Of a DNA stretch of 64,000 nt, positions 48,401 through 61,347 are shown one piece after another (within the stretch, counting starts at the first letter, position 1; each line of letters starts with the position of its first letter). The notes beneath the pieces are model-generated. The model ran no database searches. It saw only the letters and a list, made by a program, of their open reading frames with translations, and was not told the DNA's origin. This DNA comes from Azolla caroliniana. Taxonomy: Eukaryota; Polypodiophyta. Both the position numbers and the translations under genes were made by a program. The stretch covers positions 3,472,001 through 3,536,000 of the forward strand of contig JBHGNT010000010.1 in NCBI GenBank assembly GCA_043228905.1. The letters are read 5' to 3'.

Positions 48401-48499
48401 GTGAAGGCGTTAACATATTTTGAAGCTAACTATGTTACGAGTCAAGACATTATAACAATAATCTCAAGCAAATGTAATGATTCACATCATATCATAGGA
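45481..48499. other. AT-rich intergenic sequence, nothing recognised
   Basis: Short frames only on both strands. No transposon motif seen. A direct repeat of AGAACCATNTCAAANTAGTTCTAT-type sequence, including TNGTCNTTNAAATCTAGGCTCA, occurs near 47960-48006 and 48100-48147. Confidence 0.5.
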
Positions 48500-48519
48500 C
48501 TATGTTGCATACGGAGAAA

Positions 48520-48728
48520 GCATCCGGCGCAAAGGCAGAAAAGCAAAAAGCAAAAAAGCAAAAAAGCAACAACCAAGGAAGGCAAAACGCAAAAAAGAAA
48601 GAGAGAAGGAAATACATGGCCAAGAAGGCAAAACGCAAAAAGGCAAGAAACAACAACAAGACAAAAGCCAAGAAAGCAAAAAGCAAAAAGCATCCAAAAA
48701 ACACAAAAGAGAAAGAAAATTTTAAATG
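48520..48728 (+). repeat. Purine-rich AAGCAAAA-type repeat
   Basis: Irregular tandem AAGCAAAAAGC/AAGAAAGC units. Three frames on each strand stay open (Lys-rich one way, Phe/Leu/Cys-rich the other), which shows low complexity and not coding. Confidence 0.85.
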
Positions 48729-48742
48729 AGACGCATCCTTCA

Positions 48743-48897
48743 TGACGTCATTCCGTACTGGTCTGCGTCGAGATGACGTCACCCGGGTCTCCGCGCAAAG
48801 AAAACAATCTTCATCGGGATCCGCGCTGCTATTTTATTCGTTGAAACATGCCGATGACGTCATCCCCGCGTCATCATCCCCACGTAGGGAGACCCGG
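48743..48897. promoter_or_regulatory. Cluster of three TGACGTCA palindromes with 10-bp inverted arms
   Basis: Perfect TGACGTCA (bZIP/CRE-type, TGA-factor site) at 48743-48750, 48774-48781 and 48855-48862. The arms CCGGGTCTCC (48783-48792) and GGAGACCCGG (48888-48897) form a perfect inverted repeat around a 95-base GC-richer centre. No gene starts within several kb, so any regulatory role is only suggested by the motifs. It could be part of a transposon end. Confidence 0.55.
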
Positions 48898-48904
48898 AAA
48901 TGCA

Positions 48905-51900
48905 TCATTTAACTCTATTTATTTATTTATCTAATTATTTGTTTATTTAATTATTTGTTTATTTAATGATTTATCTAATTATTCGTTTATTTAATTATTT
49001 ATAGTATTATTTGTTTGTTTGTTTATATTTGTTTTATCTATTTATTTATTTGTTTCTTTGATTATTTGATTGTTTTTTTATTTTAATTTTATTAGCCTTG
49101 TTTGTTTATGATGTGCCCCAAGAGAGAAGGTACCCAAGAACTCCTTCGACTAAGGAAGAGAAAAGAGAGGTCTTGGAGCTCCTCATTCATTGTCCAGAAT
49201 AAAAGAATGGCCTTGGAACTTCGCCATTGCTAATTAGAAGAATGGGCATGCCGCCCAACATCACTCTCATAAACTTCATTCATACATTGGCTTATTGATC
49301 GAACCCATGTGAGAGCTTCCATGTGTTTGTTGCGTGCAGTTCAAGTCTCCTTTTTATCCCTTTCTCGTGCCTCTCTAGAACATCGCCTTTTCTCTTAGAA
49401 ACTTACACATATTTGTGTGTACCAAACATAATAAACCCACACACAATTGCCAAGTACTCGATCAACCATGCGAATTCTCTCTCTCTCTCTCTTGTTGAGC
49501 TCCCGCATTTTGGAAAACTACATGCCAGATTCTTGTATCCAACCTAATGAGTCATGACCTTGTGCTCTTCATACAATTGATACAAGCATCTCAAATATGC
49601 CACAATTGGTCATGAACACACACACACACACAAATCACTCTCTCTCTCAAGTTTGTTTCTTGTTCCCACACTTTTAGGAATATACATGCCATATCAATGT
49701 ACCGAAATGATGACCACATGGTCTCCACAAAGTCGGGCGTTGTCTCGTCTATGGTCAGAATTGTCATGTACGCACACATTCTCTCTCAATATCATTTTGA
49801 GCTCCTAGACTTTGCTTCGAAGAAAGACGAGAGTGTTGGTAATCATAAGATTTGAGAAACCTCTAGTATCTCCTCTTATCAATCTAAGCATTTATGCTTT
49901 TGAGAGAGAGAAAAAAAAGACTCAAATAATATCTCTATCTATCTTCATTCTAAACCCCCCCCCCCCCTCCTTTTCCTTAGCTTTAGGGATTTTGTTTGAC
50001 AACCACACTTCCAAGAACAAAATCCTTTTTTTCCTACCAAAATGTCATCAAATCCTTCACAATAATGCCCTCATATGCTTCCTCTTAACTACTACTTTCT
50101 TACTTGACATCACTCTTTGATCCTCTCCCCATATCTCTCCCCTTTTTAACACCTTTCCACATAAACAACATCTTGCATATATTGTCATCATCATTGTCAC
50201 CTTCTTTTCCTCCTTGGCAAAAGAAGAAGAAGAAGATCTCCTTCCTATTAATATCCCTTCGTTATCATTATCCCCTCCGGAAAAAAAAATACACGCACTC
50301 CTATCTCAGGATGTTTTGCCATGCTTTTACAAAGCATTATCTTACTATTTCCTCCTTGGTGGGAGATCTCGTAAATTATACATGCCACTCTGAAAATAAA
50401 AACACTATCTTACTAATGTCCAAGATCTCTTAAATTATCGAAGATGGTGATGTTATATGCTACCTCATGTGCTAAAGATATTTGGCAATTATTAGGGATT
50501 GGTTCCTTGCGTCGAAGTCCATGGGTTTGTTATGGTTTGAACAAAAAATATCCTTCTATGTTACTAACCGTTATTTTATGAAGGTGTTGAGACCTTGAAC
50601 TTTGGACTAGGAGAGATTTGAGCTCAAGTTTGTTGCCAAAGGTTTAAGGAATACACTAATTGCTATGAAAGTGTTCACACTTCGGACTTTGGCACAAGGG
50701 AAGTTGAGTACATTGTCTTCAAATCTAGGTTCAACTCTAGCTAACCTACAAGGGAGCAAAGTGCTTTTAGGTCTAAGTAGGCACAAAAACTGTTGAAATA
50801 ACACCATAGGCTTTGGTCAATTACTAAAACCATCAATATGGTCCTTATAATACGAATAAAAATGCTTCACATTATGTAAAAATAAACATGGTACCTTTCT
50901 CCTAAGATAGGTGCAAACTATTATTGATATGTGCATGATCACAAAATTAAAAAATACAAAGAATTTTTATAATGACTATGCCATTGCTTAATATTTGAAC
51001 TCATTTAGGGCCACAAATCACAAGATTTAGAACTATTAACATCACGATGATAGGTTTAAAGAGAATTTCAATATGCACTTTGACTCTTATGTAACTTATT
51101 TACATACTAAAAGATGATGAGAAGGCTCATGGCAAGTCCTACATAAGTGACATATATCTGTAGTAAACCAACATTACTTTTCAAGTAAAAACAATTATAC
51201 GGTTCTATATTGATTATGGAACATATAATATCATCCATAAGTAAATTTCTTTGTCAAACACTATGTACAACCTCAATAAGTTTCAACTTTCCATTAGAAC
51301 AAGCCATGTATGAGCATGCAACAAAAGGCCTGCGTTTTAGAACTTTGATTGTATTTATAATCCTTCATATTTAGTCAACGAAGATTTGCATCATCAATAC
51401 TCTTTTTTCCAAATCCGAAATATAATCTTGCAAATTTATCCAACAATAAATTACATCATCAATTCATTTTTTTAAATCCTTAAACAAGCCAGGTAGGCAT
51501 ATCTCACGGGTATTCGTGTAAATAAAAGTATGATTGATCCCCAAGACACTTTTAAGATCATAAAATATATTTCATGAAATCTCAAAGCACCAAGATACTT
51601 TTAGAATATCAATGCTTGCAATAAATATAAATCCTTTATAATATTGCCAGCCATAAGTTTCTTCATTATCACACAATATAACATTATTGATCCAAAATTA
51701 TAACCTTGTTAGCAATATTCATCAATACGATGCAAGATTAGTAGGTGACACTATGTGTATCGTTTTAAGTGGCTCTCCCTCCCTTAGGTTCCCACACATC
51801 ATAATTGACTTGCCAAGGCAATAATAAAATTTATCTATCTATCTTTAACTTGTTTGAAAGTTCAATTTGTAGATGACACCATGAGTATCAAACTGAACCC

Positions 51901-53370
51901 CAAATCAGTTGTCTTCTTTGGTCAATGAACGTTAGATATTCAAGGATTACGATCGAGAATGAAATTGTGGTTAAAATATTTCCAAGATTAATATTGTTAT
52001 GATAATCTCCCTCCGCTTTGTCTTTTTAAACAAAGTATTATATCTATTCAAATGCAGAGACATTTAAGTTCTTTTTTTCCAAAAAATTTAAGTTCAAATC
52101 CGATTTCTCTACGAGGCTTGAGGAGAATGCCACTCACATACCCATTACATCTTGTGGGTTTTTGATACTTTAATATTTTCTCACACCATTTTTTATATTC
52201 ATGTTACAATCATGTATAGGAGTAACCCAAGGTTTTAATAAACCCATGAAATGGGTTCAAATCTCTCAAAGTAGTTTGTTTTTGCTAATTTCTTAGATGA
52301 CACTCCAACATGTAATTGTCGAACATGTGATTTACTACTATTTGAGTGCACAATTAGCTAATTTAATCAATGCAATTGTGGAAATTTAAAAGTTGAACAT
52401 ATAAACCCCTAGTCTTCATCAAACAACCTTATGAACTCTCTCTTGCGCACATTCATATACAACATGCTCTAATCCCCTCCAATCAGACATTCCTACCTTT
52501 GCTTTATAGAGACATATATATCATTTTTATTAAGCACTTGAGCTCCCTTAAGAAAATACACCAACTACATGTGGCTACACGCTTTGAACAATCAAACAAG
52601 ATTCTATTGTAATGTCCATCTTGAGTACTATTATCATGCTTCTACCCTCACAAGCTCTCAATATCTCTTTCACTCTCTCTCTCTAAAATGTGAGTTACCA
52701 TACACCTCATTTATGCCACAACTATAGGGAATTCGAGAGGCACTCAAGTTATGTTGCATTAATATTTTTGGCACAATTTTAAGTATTGCACTCTGTACTA
52801 TTATGAAGAATCAACACTCTCATATACTTTCTAATGAGACATAATCTGCGTTAGTGGACTTAGCTATCATAGGTAGTGAGTTGATCCACACTCTTAGAAG
52901 TTTACTCACATAGTTTGTTCTGATGTTGTCAAGAAAGGAGGTTAATCGTCCTCAGTGTTTTGGGTGATTCTCAACTTTTCTTCAATTTCATTGCTTCAAT
53001 TCTCATCTTGTATGGTAGTGCACATATGCACAATGTTTTGTCATATATCATTCTTCATAGTGTTCCTACTAGGCATTGAGAGTTTGTAAATGGGATTATT
53101 GTCTTTTGTATTAACCTCAAAATTAGGATACACTACAAGTTTGAAGGACATTTACAGTTAATGTAAAACTTTGAGAGATGATTATATGTAAGGCCCATGG
53201 GGGGCCAAATTTGATGGATGGGACTAATTAATTAATACAAAGCACTTCCCCAAACTGTAGGTGGGGAATTTTACAAAAAGAAAGCAATAAAACAATGTTA
53301 CCTCGCATGAGTTTTTTGTGGTGAAGGAGACAAGCAAAGAACATGTGCATTGTGTTATTGAAAACGGTTT
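48905..53370. other. AT-rich intergenic sequence, no gene recognised
   Basis: 48905-49085 is a TTTATTTATTTGTT-type low-complexity run. Scattered CT runs occur near 49475 and 52670, and a (C)14 run near 49957. Several 60-110-codon frames (49812-50433) are biased low-complexity sequence without recognisable motifs. Confidence 0.5.
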
Positions 53371-53372
53371 TT

Positions 53373-53745
53373 GAAAGCTTGTACAACCTTAATTATTGGA
53401 AACGATGTATGATGTCCTCATATAAAAGCAATGAGACATAGTCACATTCTCTTTTCCTACTTGATTTTCTATTTTGAATGCATGAGTGCATCATTGCGAT
53501 GGCACATCTCACTCTCTTCAACATGGGTGCTTGAATGTAAGCATGGGCATAGTCACATAATTATTGGAAGCTTGTACAACCTTAATTATTGGAAACGACA
53601 CATGATGTCCTCATATAAAAGCAATGAGACATAGTCACATCCTCTTTTCCTACTTGAATTTCTATTTTGAATGCATCAGTGCATCAGTGCATCAGTGCGA
53701 TGGTACATCTCAGTCTCTTCAACATGGATGTAAGCATGGGCCTTA
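53373..53745. repeat. Tandem duplication, 193-bp unit, two copies
   Basis: GCTTGTACAACCTTAATTA begins at 53377 and again at 53570. The two units share the blocks ATGATGTCCTCATATAAAAG, TCTTTTCCTACTTGA and CTCTTCAACATGG in the same order. The second copy carries three tandem GCATCAGT pieces. Confidence 0.92.
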
Positions 53746-55548
53746 ACCATTCACCTTGGGAATTTCCCCAACGTTCAGTATCAATGTAGTTGCAATATAG
53801 ATCAATCTTAGGTCTATGTTGAGTACTTCACTCCTTCATGTGTAGACATTCTAGTTTGATTGAGTAAAACACGCAATCATGTTTGCATGTCCCTTTCTTT
53901 TACTCTGCTTGTACTTTCAGAATTTCTTTTCACACTGCCATGGTGCAAACCCTTTCTAGATAGACAATAGAAAATTATATTTGTGGTTTGTTATGGTCAA
54001 TGTTTGATTTCCCAGTTGATGGACGAGGTGATTGTAAGGCATTCTGCTTTCAAGTTTCAATATATACTTGCAAACACTATGAAGGGCATAGAACTCTATT
54101 AAGCTTCTTCTTTGTTCCCAAGAGCATGACAATGTATGCAATTTTGTTAACCCCTAAATGATAGCATAAATATTTCTTTGTGAGGGACAAAGCCTAATTG
54201 GAATGCATTTGCTACATTCCTTATTTTGGAATTGCCAAAATCCCTTTTGTGGAAAATGGCGGTACACATTATCATGCTACATCACACATGTATTTCATTG
54301 TTTTAAGGTTACCACTTGTTCCACACTATGAAATCCTTGAACTAGAAATTCATCGACGTGCTTGTATGATCAATCCTTCATTGAAATGCATCAAGGCAAA
54401 ACTTGTCATATATAATCAAGGCTAATAAGAAACATGATATATTGATTCGCAACTCAAGTTTACTAACTGAGCACACATACACATAATGTACAAATTTCCT
54501 ACAACTTTTGATATTGATCTAATTAAAATGTGAACGAAAAAAGACTTGTATATTTTATGAGGAAAAGGAAACAACACAAGAGAGAATAATAAGAAAACCA
54601 AATGCAATGGACATAATGGTTTGTATACAAACTATGCCAAGATTGATTACTCTTGAGCTGCAAGCATTGGCCAAAGATATCATAAAATGTTGAGGATGAT
54701 GTTTTTGCTAGAGTTGTAACCTTTATAGTATATCCATAAATCCACTTTGGACACAGCAAGGTCATAAAAATCAATCGTAACTGAATGATGGCAATTTGTC
54801 AAAGCTTCTTTGAATGCTCGATGTTGGATTCTCACAACTACCTCATCCTTATTGGTAGGATCCCCTCATTTCTTCTACTTAGGCTCAAGCTTTGTTAACA
54901 TTCACAAAGGAAGAGTAATATTAACTAAGACAAGACTAATTTCGATCACACTATGAAAGGAACTCACATGATTAACTATAAACATACCAAATGATAAAGA
55001 TATTGTATGCCTTCAAGAATTGATGTCATTGTACAAAGAACTCCGTGTGATGCAAGTATCAACAGCCACGCCTTCGATCAGTTGAAAAAATAGCACTTAA
55101 AAGATCCTAAACCCAAAATCTACCAAACATTTGCAACCATGCCAACTAGCTCATCAAAGAAGTTTAGATATAATTTTGGGTTATGCAATGCTAATATGTC
55201 AACAGTTTCCCAAATGGTGTATTATTATTGAACTCACCATGAAGACTTCATTCTTTGAATGCCAAATTGTGACATCACAACTTTGATGAATAAAATATCG
55301 TGTTTGGTTTCAATATAACTATAAATCTTTTTACTTGGAATATGCATTCCCATAGAACATGCCATAAATAAGCATTTTACTAGGGCACTCTCATATAATT
55401 TTTGCTCCTTCCATTCCTCCTTATCACCTAATCCATCACAAATAGCATAAATACTATTTGGAATATAGTAAGGTGTCTTTTCTTCTTCCTTTTCACTTCT
55501 CATCAAGAGATACAAGGTATGTCACAAGTCATGGACAGTAGTCCATTT
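53746..55548. other. Intergenic sequence downstream of the transporter gene
   Basis: No gene recognised. The 3' UTR of the minus-strand transporter should occupy the part next to 55549. A 93-codon minus-strand frame at 55234-55515 has no known motif. Confidence 0.5.
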
Positions 55549-58500
55549 TCATACAGAGTTAGTGGCCTCTTTCGTCTCACTACTTTCCAAGAATGATTTA
55601 TTCACCTTGGAATGAGGTTTTAGGTTAGAAAAACCCAGTGGTTTCTGTGAACTTTGCTTTGTGTTGACATCACTTCCTTCATGTTGAAGGTTTAAGAATG
55701 TGTACATGGCCATTCCTGACAAGGCCATTGTCGCTCCACAAATGCTCTTGGGACCTGGGTTTGCCTGAAAGAGAAGGAACCCTCCAAGAAGGATCACACA
55801 AGTCTTGAATTGCCCAAGCACTACATGTGAAATGGCCGATGTTGCACTGACAAGATAATGGAGAATATTAAAAACCAGTATATATTAAATATGCATCGCA
55901 AAATCATATATACCTTCATACATACATGTGGCATACATGCATGCATATATATATATATATATATGATATATCCATATAGATACACACATACGTGTATACA
56001 CTCTATACATATGTCAAGAGATTCGCATACATACACAGAAAATATGCATACATATGTAGCAAGAGATACATACATATTTGGCAAATGTATATGTAGTGAC
56101 AAAGATACATACATATTTGGCAAATGTATATGTAGATATGTACATACATCCATGCATGCATAATTTTTTTCAGTATGTATGTATGCATGCATGCAATAAT
56201 TTTATTTCGCAATACAATATGTTTCCCATGGAAACCCCATTTGCCAAAAGGACTAATAAATATAGTCATCTTCAGACTAAACATATATGGCCAATCATAC
56301 AGACATGTACATGTATATATGTGTATTGGTATGTGTGTATACACACACACACATCTAAAAATAAATATAGAACTAAATATATAGATACATGCAGATAGGA
56401 TCTTGAGATTTATGTACACAGCTTACCCTAATGCTAGAGCCCCAGACCATTGCAGCAGAAAACCAAAGAAGGCAGATAGAAAGATTGCCATCGTATTTGT
56501 GAGGTTCCAATTGAATGTGAGAAGACCCGGCGGATCCAAACAAGGCATTAGAGCTATGAGTGATACAAATGTGATTGGTGTCGTCTTCCACATTAAGCTG
56601 ATATATACCAGAAGATTAAAAACACTTCAAAAAATGACAATCTGTCCAGAACTTGAAAACAAAAAAGAATTTCCAATCTGTACCTACTCCAGATCCTCAA
56701 ACTACATAAGAAAGTACTTTCAATTCACACACAGTTTCAAAACATACAAAACATTCAAGAATTAAAAATAAACGTGCACACATATAGACCTCAAGACAAT
56801 CTTACAAAAAAGAAACATAAACAAAGCTTCGAGTTTATTCTTCATTTTTTGACTTACCCAAGTGCTGTCCAATTCCCCTGCTGCTGCAAGCTAGACCATA
56901 AAATTTTATTGGCAGCACTAGGAGCAATCCAAGCAATTGCAACTAAGGCACCAAAGAAATTGAAATCAAGGTCAGTTACAGTCGCAATCGCAACACCGAA
57001 AGAAACCACCATCAATGAGAGTGCCTGAGGCCATAGATCCAAATCCAGTTAAGCTTAGATAATTGGTTAACTAATACATATCAGGTAATTACAAGAATAA
57101 CCCTAAGTTTTTCAAAATTTACCAGAAAAACCCTCTGCTGGAGTACAAAATGTTGGTACCTTCTGCAAATTTTGGTCTTTTGGTATCTTTTGCAAATTTA
57201 GGGATATTCTTGCAGATTTAGGAGAATTTTGGGAGTTTTTGCCCTACATAGATTTAAAATAATAATGAGTCTTTTTACCTTTTGGAAGGAAACACGTTTC
57301 CCAAAAATTACTAATTCAGTGAATACAATTGTTGGAGTGACAGCAATTTTTGCCATCTGATAGAATCCTACACTGGATATTTAACATCAGGAGAAATTTG
57401 TCTTAGTGGAGATCAATGTAAGAGTTATCCTTCTTTGTAGTGCATGAAAATCACTAAAGTAAGAAATATTGTAGTCTTAAACAGAAACATGATCCAGTAC
57501 TTTTAATCATGGTGGGTAGATTTCACCTGTTATGCTTTAAGCTTACGTTCGCAAGCCCACTAGCAAATGACATTACTACACCAAGGGATAGAAGAGAGAT
57601 AAAAGGGGTCTTGGATGATGGAGCTGCAGGAATCAAAGAGAATACATTGAGGACAGCCATCAGAGCCCAGCTCACCCCATAATGGATAACTGTAAGAGCT
57701 ATAGGATAGTTGAATCCCACCTTGCCTAATAACTGCAAAAGACAAGAATAAACTATTCCCAATCATAGGTCCGAATATGTATACATTCTGTATCCAGATA
57801 TATTAATTTATTATGTACTATAATCATAAAGATAAAAGTGCCACACTAATACTAGCGCAATGTAGCATAAATAGTCCAAAATGCATTATTCATATTCATA
57901 GAAACCCGTTTAAAAATGTTACAACCACCTGGTGCACCTTTTTACTATTTAAGAATATTTGCTATTGTGCTTGAGAACATTTGTCATGGCAATCATTCAA
58001 ATATTGCCTAATGAACATTTCATATTCAAAACATATATATGATCAATGTCAAAAACACACATTATGCACATGGATTAGCCGGACTGTTTGACCAAGATAT
58101 TACGGGTCCCTCACCTTTTTCACGAGAACACTTGGTAATCATCAGGAGATTGAAAAAAGCAACTCGATCTAATGAAAGAAGGCAGGGGTTAAGGAAATTA
58201 TCAAATTTGGAATCTATTTGGTGAAAGTTGAGACCATTATCATGTCTATATCTACTTCTTACATTCTCCCCTCTTTTTTCAACTTGAACCTCAATTTTGC
58301 ATTCTTATAGAAAATCAAACAACCAACGCGAGCAAAAAAGAGAACAGGCAAATGGCGTGAACCTTTCATGAAAAAACAAGCAGTGTAATAGGCTCACCAG
58401 CTTATTCATAAGAATGATGGCGATTGCAACGATGAAGTTGAAAGATAATGCAATCTTTGGGCCACAGAAACGTAGTTGTTGACGTTTAGCGCCTTCACCA

Positions 58501-58830
58501 GTGAGGAATTCATTCATAAAAGATGACCTTATCTCCTCCAATGATCTTGCTGTTTAAAGAAGAAGAAAAACAGCATTAGAAACACAAGAATTCATCTTGG
58601 AAAAGAAACCATACAATTATCAGCACACAAACTACAATGTAGCGTTTTAGAAGCAGATAAGAGATGATCAATTAAGTATTAACAAATGAAGAAGCCATAA
58701 ATAACTGTAGCCAAGAAGAAACCATACTTCGGTCTCCAGCATCACTGTCTTTCCGTTTCAGCAATTTCTGTACATCTTTGCTGAGGAAGTACTTTAGTGT
58801 TTCTCCCACAGCAAGCTTCAGCACAGCCAT
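55549..58830 (-). CDS. Nucleotide-sugar/triose-phosphate translocator family protein (At5g57100-like), 7 coding exons
   Basis: A ten-helix membrane transporter of the drug/metabolite superfamily, NST/TPT group; relatives exchange nucleotide sugars across the Golgi membrane, but this subgroup's substrate is not established. Coding exons on the minus strand: 58728-58830, 58398-58549, 57527-57732, 57279-57372, 56858-57024, 56427-56597, 55549-55846. They join in frame to 396 residues (the Arabidopsis relative has about 390). Features in order: LLKRKDSDAGD and GAKRQQLRFCGP before helix 1; ALSFNFIVAIAIILMNKL; SGLANVSLKHNSVGFYQMAKIAVTPTIVF; VAIATVTDLDFNFFGA; SAANKILWSSLQQQGNWTAL; MPCLDPPG; FFGFLLQWSGALALGATSAI; SHVVLGQFKTCVILLGG. 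The tail is Ser/Lys-rich and probably cytosolic. No broken exon was found. The start is the first in-frame ATG after the leader intron. Confidence 0.93.
56065..56135. repeat. Tandem duplication (39-bp unit) within AT/ACATAC microsatellite of transporter intron 6
   Basis: GATACATACATATTTGG and CAAATGTATATGTAG occur twice, 39 bases apart. The surrounding 55915-56400 is (AT)n, CATACA and (CA)n low-complexity sequence, all in the last intron (55847-56426). Confidence 0.9.
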
Positions 58831-58992
58831 GGAAAATTTGTATGGAACAGAGCAAAAGAATCCTTAAGACTTTTTCCACAGCTCCTAGAGATCATCAGAT
58901 CTAATGATCCACATATATGCGTATTCAAATAAAACCCCAAAACTTCGATCAGAAAATGTGGTTTGCTTGCTTCAACCCAAAAGACAAGGCAT
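58818..58992 (-). promoter_or_regulatory. Upstream ORFs in the transporter leader
   Basis: After leader-intron splicing, three upstream ATGs precede the main start. uORF1 at 58992-58972 codes for six residues. uORF2 begins about 58913 and codes for nine residues. uORF3 begins about 58895 and ends at 58818, overlapping the main ATG (58830) out of frame. Such an arrangement usually lowers main-frame translation. It depends on the leader model. Confidence 0.5.
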
Positions 58993-58994
58993 CC

Positions 58995-61052
58995 CTGCAA
59001 TGAACAGGAGACATGGTATTTACCGTAAACTTTAAAGTTTCAAAATCAGTGTCTTTATTCCAAAAAAAAATCTGAGTTAATTCACATTCTTCCAAAACTG
59101 TGTCACTTAAAAAAAATCATCTTCCAACCATTACTAATTACTCCCAATGCACAGTGGAGCAAAACAATTCTAGAAATCCTGAATCCTAAAGCTTGTTTTA
59201 CCAAACATTATAAAAATGAAGTTAATTTTCACGAGAATTGTGATTATTGTTTATGTTTTCTTCCACCAGGTTTTACAGTTATGAGTATTCCAGGTATTTT
59301 ACTTGAATGTTGCCTTTCATATACTTAAGACACAAGATAGAATATACAAAGAAAATATATAAGAGTACTATAAATAACGGAAAGTGGTACAAGATGTCGA
59401 AAAAGGTCAATAAAGTAAAAATAAAATCTCGTTCTACAATGAAAAAGTGTCACCGATCATTTGAGGTCAATGTGTTCCTGGAATCTCCTAACGAATTGAT
59501 AAAGGATACACTTGATATTAATCGAGGATTTCGAATCATTTGAAAGACAGAAGATATTTGATATATGATTGAGGAAGATCAAACATTTGAATGAAAGAAA
59601 GAAAGGAAAATATCCTTTTCTGAATTTTAATTCTTTTAAATGTCACATAATGATTTAAATTCCTGATAAAGAGATTGACTCTTACGCCAAAACTTTTCAC
59701 AATACCATATTTTCGAAAGGAAAAATATATGATGAGAACCCATGGATGTGGATTCAGATGCCAACTAATTGATGCCAGTAAGACAACATTGTCCTTCATT
59801 ACTATAGACTAAATGGTGTGTTGCTGTTATAAACTAAGTTTCACAATACCATATTTTTAGAAGGAAAACAATACAATGAATGATAAGCCATGAGTGTGGA
59901 TTCATATTTTAAGTCAACTACTTAATGACAATAAGACAACATTGTTCTTTGTTCCTATAAGCGAAATTTTAAACTAACCTTCAAGACACCACGTTTTTGA
60001 AAGGAATACAATATAAAGGATCGAATCGTGTAGGTTCGGCAGGACTTCATTGACCTACCTAACTTTGGTAAATACTATATGCGTAACCTGAATGCTTGTG
60101 GTAATGTAATATAACACAGTAAAACTATATGGAAGACCCTGCATTTATTTCAGAGAATTAAGTCATGATCTCTGTAAAGACCATCCATGCATATAAAGGG
60201 ACTTGTGAAAGCCAGATATGATTCACTTGAATATTCAAATAAAGATGAGGATTTTTAGTGAATAATTGAGAATGAGAAACTATATAACACTTGGAAAAAG
60301 AAAAAACCTTTGAATCGAAACAGAAAAACCTAAAATAAAAACCGTAGTACACTAGAGAAGCAGTATTGCTACTTTAGAGACATCATATAACACTCTAGAG
60401 ATGTTAAAGTTACAATCAACAAGAATTACAAACAAAGAAATATGTGAAAGAGCTATGGAGATAAGAAGAAAAAGAACGAGGATACTAATAATCACCACCG
60501 CATATATGTATATATACATCATTGAAAAAACAATATGTGAACCTAAGATAACTGACAGAGAATGAAAATGTAAGCTAAAACAGCGCAAGACCAAATTTTA
60601 GGAGGATAAAAAGGAGATATAAATACATACATGATCTGGAGTGGATAAGTCTGATGATCAAGATGATGAATAAAACTTGAATTGGGAAGAGAAATAATTT
60701 TCTTATTGAAAACAGAGATCTACATTTAAGCTGAGGTTTTTGAACAAATCCAGAAGAATCATAGGAAGAACAAAAAAGGAAGTTACTTTTAATTCTTCCA
60801 CCATACAGTCAACATACACAAACACACACACCCACATATAAAATGGAAAGAAAGAGAGAGATAAAAGATTGATGCAGTTAGAGAAAATGGAGCGTGTGAA
60901 AAAAAAATGGAATGGAATGCTCGTATGAAGGGGGATTGAAAGAAAAGAAGAGAAGAGAAGAGAAAACCCACAATGCAGATAAAGAAAGAGAACACAAGAG
61001 AGAGAGAGAGAGAAGAAAGACAGCCCAAAAGCATATATATAGAAAGAAAGGC

Positions 61053-61114
<62 letters not shown>

Positions 61115-61119
61115 CATAC
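58995..61119 (-). other. Leader (5' UTR) intron of the transporter gene
   Basis: The donor CAAG|GTATGT (exon end 61120) and acceptor ATTGCAG|GG (exon start 58994) are strong plant sites and would remove 2125 bases. The segment is AT-rich and holds a 55-base GA run near its 5' end. An upstream leader exon (about 61120-61160) is preceded by a TTATATAT box at 61185-61193 (minus strand), a plausible TATA element. Confidence 0.55.
61057..61111. repeat. (AG)27 microsatellite
   Basis: A pure AG run just inside the donor end of the leader intron; on the transcript strand it reads CT. A shorter AG run lies at 60998-61013. Confidence 0.97.
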
Positions 61120-61304
61120 CTTGCTTGAGAAATGGAAGTAAAAAGAATGAGAACAGAACAAACTCGAGGTTCTTTCTGCAGGGAATATATAATTCATTCA
61201 CTTTAGAGGAGCAGAGAAGGTGATGAAGAAATATGAAATTACAAAAGGTACCCCTCTCTCTTTTTTTGTACAGGGGCATTTTCTCTACAATTATCAAAAA
61301 TTCA

Positions 61305-61308
<4 letters not shown>

Positions 61309-61342
<34 letters not shown>
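61309..61342. repeat. (CT)17 microsatellite
   Basis: A pure CT run abutting the tRNA-derived composite element copy 3. Confidence 0.97.

Positions 61343-61344
<2 letters not shown>

Positions 61345-61347
<3 letters not shown>

Noticed and set aside
48401-48782. Lys-rich frames (plus) and Phe/Cys-rich frames (minus)
   Set aside because: All frames stay open in the AAGCAAAA-type purine tract. Low complexity explains them.
60703-61297. Leu/Ser-rich 164- and 139-codon frames on the minus strand
   Set aside because: They read through the (AG)27 tract as LSLSLS and lie in the transporter leader intron and leader exon.
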